Of a DNA stretch of 64,000 bases, positions 62,820 to 64,000 are shown one piece after another. Each line of letters starts with the position of its first letter. The first letter of the stretch is position 1. Both the position numbers and the translations under genes were made by a program. This DNA is from Xanthomonas prunicola (GTDB lineage Bacteria > Pseudomonadota > Gammaproteobacteria > Xanthomonadales > Xanthomonadaceae), in assembly GCF_002846205.1 (NCBI RefSeq), contig NZ_PHKV01000002.1, positions 310,001 to 374,000 of the forward strand. Direction: 5' to 3'. Below the pieces are notes generated by a model. It was given only the letters and a program-made list of their open reading frames with translations, did not search any database and was not told where the DNA came from.

Positions 62820-64000
62820 TCAAAGCGCCCAACGTAGCCCGATCAGATACTGCCGTGGTGCGCCCGGTGCGAGAAACCGCGCGGGGCCGGTCTCCACTGG
62901 CGCGTCCTGCGGGCGTGCGAGTTCGCCATCGGGAAACACGTCTTCGGCCACAGCCGCGTAAGTTGCATAGCGGCGGTTGAAGACGTTGTCGACGCGCGCG
63001 AACAACGACAACCGCTCGCTGAGCGTCCAGCGCCCATACAAATCGACGAGTGCATAACCAGCGGTTCCGATGTTGATCCGCTCAGGTGCCGGCTCGCCGG
63101 CTTCGGCGTTGTCGACCTGGCCGTCTTCGTTGCCGCTGGCGATGCGCCCAGATACCGCGCGCACGCCAGCGCCCAAGGTCAGCGCATCGCGCTGCCATTG
63201 CGCACCGAGTTTGAGGTTGTGACGCGGCAACGCCGCAATACGCAACCCGGGCCGTAGTGCGATCACCCGCTCGCCGGAGAGCAGTTCGCCATCGCTGCGA
63301 TACGTCGCATCCAGGTAGCTATATCCGGCCGACCATTGCCAGTCGCCGCTGCGCAGATGCAGTGCCGCATCCATGCCCTGATAGCGCGTGCGGCCGACAT
63401 TGTCGAAGTAGCCCAGCTGCGTGTCCGGTGCGCGTAAGAACAGAATGTCGTTACGATTGTCGGCGCGGTACACCGACAATGTGGCATTGCTGTCGGCAGA
63501 CGGTGTCCAGCGCGCACCCAATTCGTAGGTCCGCGAGATGATCTGCTCAAGGCGCGGATCGGCCTGCAAGCCGGTCGGCAACCGGCACGGCTGGGTGGGG
63601 TCGGCGCAGCCCAGTTCGATGGCGGTCGGTGCACGGCTGTTCTGCGCGACCGAGCCGTACAGCGTCACACCAGACGCGAGCCGATGAGTCAAACCCAGCG
63701 ATGGGTTGGCCTTGGCATAAACAAAGCGCTCGCGCGGGCGATCGCCGTCGTCGGCCGTGGAAAGCACGTTGTCCACCACCACGTGATTCCAGCGCACTGC
63801 CGCGGTGAGATGGGTGGCATCGTCCAGCGCCCAGGTATCGGCAAGGAACACGCCCAGCGTCTCGGTGCTCCCGCGCACGCCGGAAAAGAACGCGCGTTCG
63901 ACAGCGGGATCGGCAACGACCGAGCGGTCGGGCTGCACCCACCCGTCGCCGGTGAATTGCTGATAACGCACATGGCCGCGATCGAAGGTGACGCCGGTCG
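62820..64000 (-). CDS. TonB-dependent receptor, C-terminal part (cut by window edge)
   Basis: The reading frame is open to the last base, so the gene starts outside. About 393 codons are visible, all barrel: GLTHRLASGVTLYGSVAQNSRAPTAIELGC, IISRTYELGARWTPSADSNATLSVYRADN, GRTRYQGMDAALHLRSGDWQWSAGYSYLDA, LFARVDNVFNRRYATYA and the terminal QYLIGLRWAL. CADP-TQPC hints at a disulfide in a surface loop. Substrate is unknown. Confidence 0.9.
   Translation of the reverse strand, partial: TGVTFDRGHVRYQQFTGDGWVQPDRSVVADPAVERAFFSGVRGSTETLGVFLADTWALDDATHLTAAVRWNHVVVDNVLSTADDGDRPRERFVYAKANPSLGLTHRLASGVTLYGSVAQNSRAPTAIELGCADPTQPCRLPTGLQADPRLEQIISRTYELGARWTPSADSNATLSVYRADNRNDILFLRAPDTQLGYFDNVGRTRYQGMDAALHLRSGDWQWSAGYSYLDATYRSDGELLSGERVIALRPGLRIAALPRHNLKLGAQWQRDALTLGAGVRAVSGRIASGNEDGQVDNAEAGEPAPERINIGTAGYALVDLYGRWTLSERLSLFARVDNVFNRRYATYAAVAEDVFPDGELARPQDAPVETGPARFLAPGAPRQYLIGLRWAL

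Overview
The window is chromosomal DNA of a Xanthomonas-type gammaproteobacterium. It is GC-rich, carries a complete-looking Xcs-type second type II secretion system (T2SS) with gspC as first gene, has several large TonB-dependent receptors, a polygalacturonase with an HrpX-type promoter box, and a lipoprotein next to what looks like the tail of a Xanthomonas type IV-secreted effector. Xcs points to the campestris/citri/euvesicatoria side of the genus rather than X. oryzae (inference). No rRNA, tRNA, IS element, prophage or CRISPR array was seen.

Layout. 1-10.5 kb (minus): xcsC-D-E-F-G-H-I-J-K-L-M-N, mostly coupled by ATGA overlaps, with xcsN cut by the window edge. 10.6-18.2 kb: a TonB-dependent receptor and a proline-linker lipoprotein upstream of xcs, a divergent prolyl-4-hydroxylase-like oxygenase and a second TonB-dependent receptor. 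A 28-bp element occurs both in front of xcsC and in the lipoprotein/oxygenase divergent region, suggesting common control. 18.4-21.5 kb: VanZ-like protein, MidA-type methyltransferase, pteridine-reductase-like SDR, folK. 21.5-25.3 kb: a three-gene two-component module. 25.5-31.3 kb: BON protein, Gfo/Idh oxidoreductase, short-type gnd behind a protein that resembles Bacillus transglutaminase Tgl, a glycine-zipper protein and a DUF2242 lipoprotein.

31.3-36.1 kb (minus) is the most unusual part: a compact run of NMN adenylyltransferase-Nudix, nicotinamide phosphoribosyltransferase (nadV), a radical SAM protein, and a methyltransferase fused to a Pol-beta-type nucleotidyltransferase. Two are NAD salvage enzymes; the last two look like nucleic-acid or nucleotide modification enzymes and are translationally coupled. 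36.2-39 kb: secreted EEP-family phosphatase/nuclease, LysR regulator, TSUP permease.

39-57.7 kb (minus) is a cell-envelope block with ancestral gammaproteobacterial synteny (mreB-mreC-mreD-mrdA-rodA-mltB-rlpA-dacC-ybeD-lipB-lipA, then prc). Two accessory genes interrupt it: a GH28 polygalacturonase with a PIP box and an LpxR-like lipid A deacylase. 57.9-64 kb: PfkB kinase, a lipoprotein plus a probable effector-tail remnant in another frame, an AcoR-type sigma-54 activator with a GAFTDA loop, a cobalamin-riboswitch-like relic, and the C-terminal part of a third TonB-dependent receptor that runs off the window.
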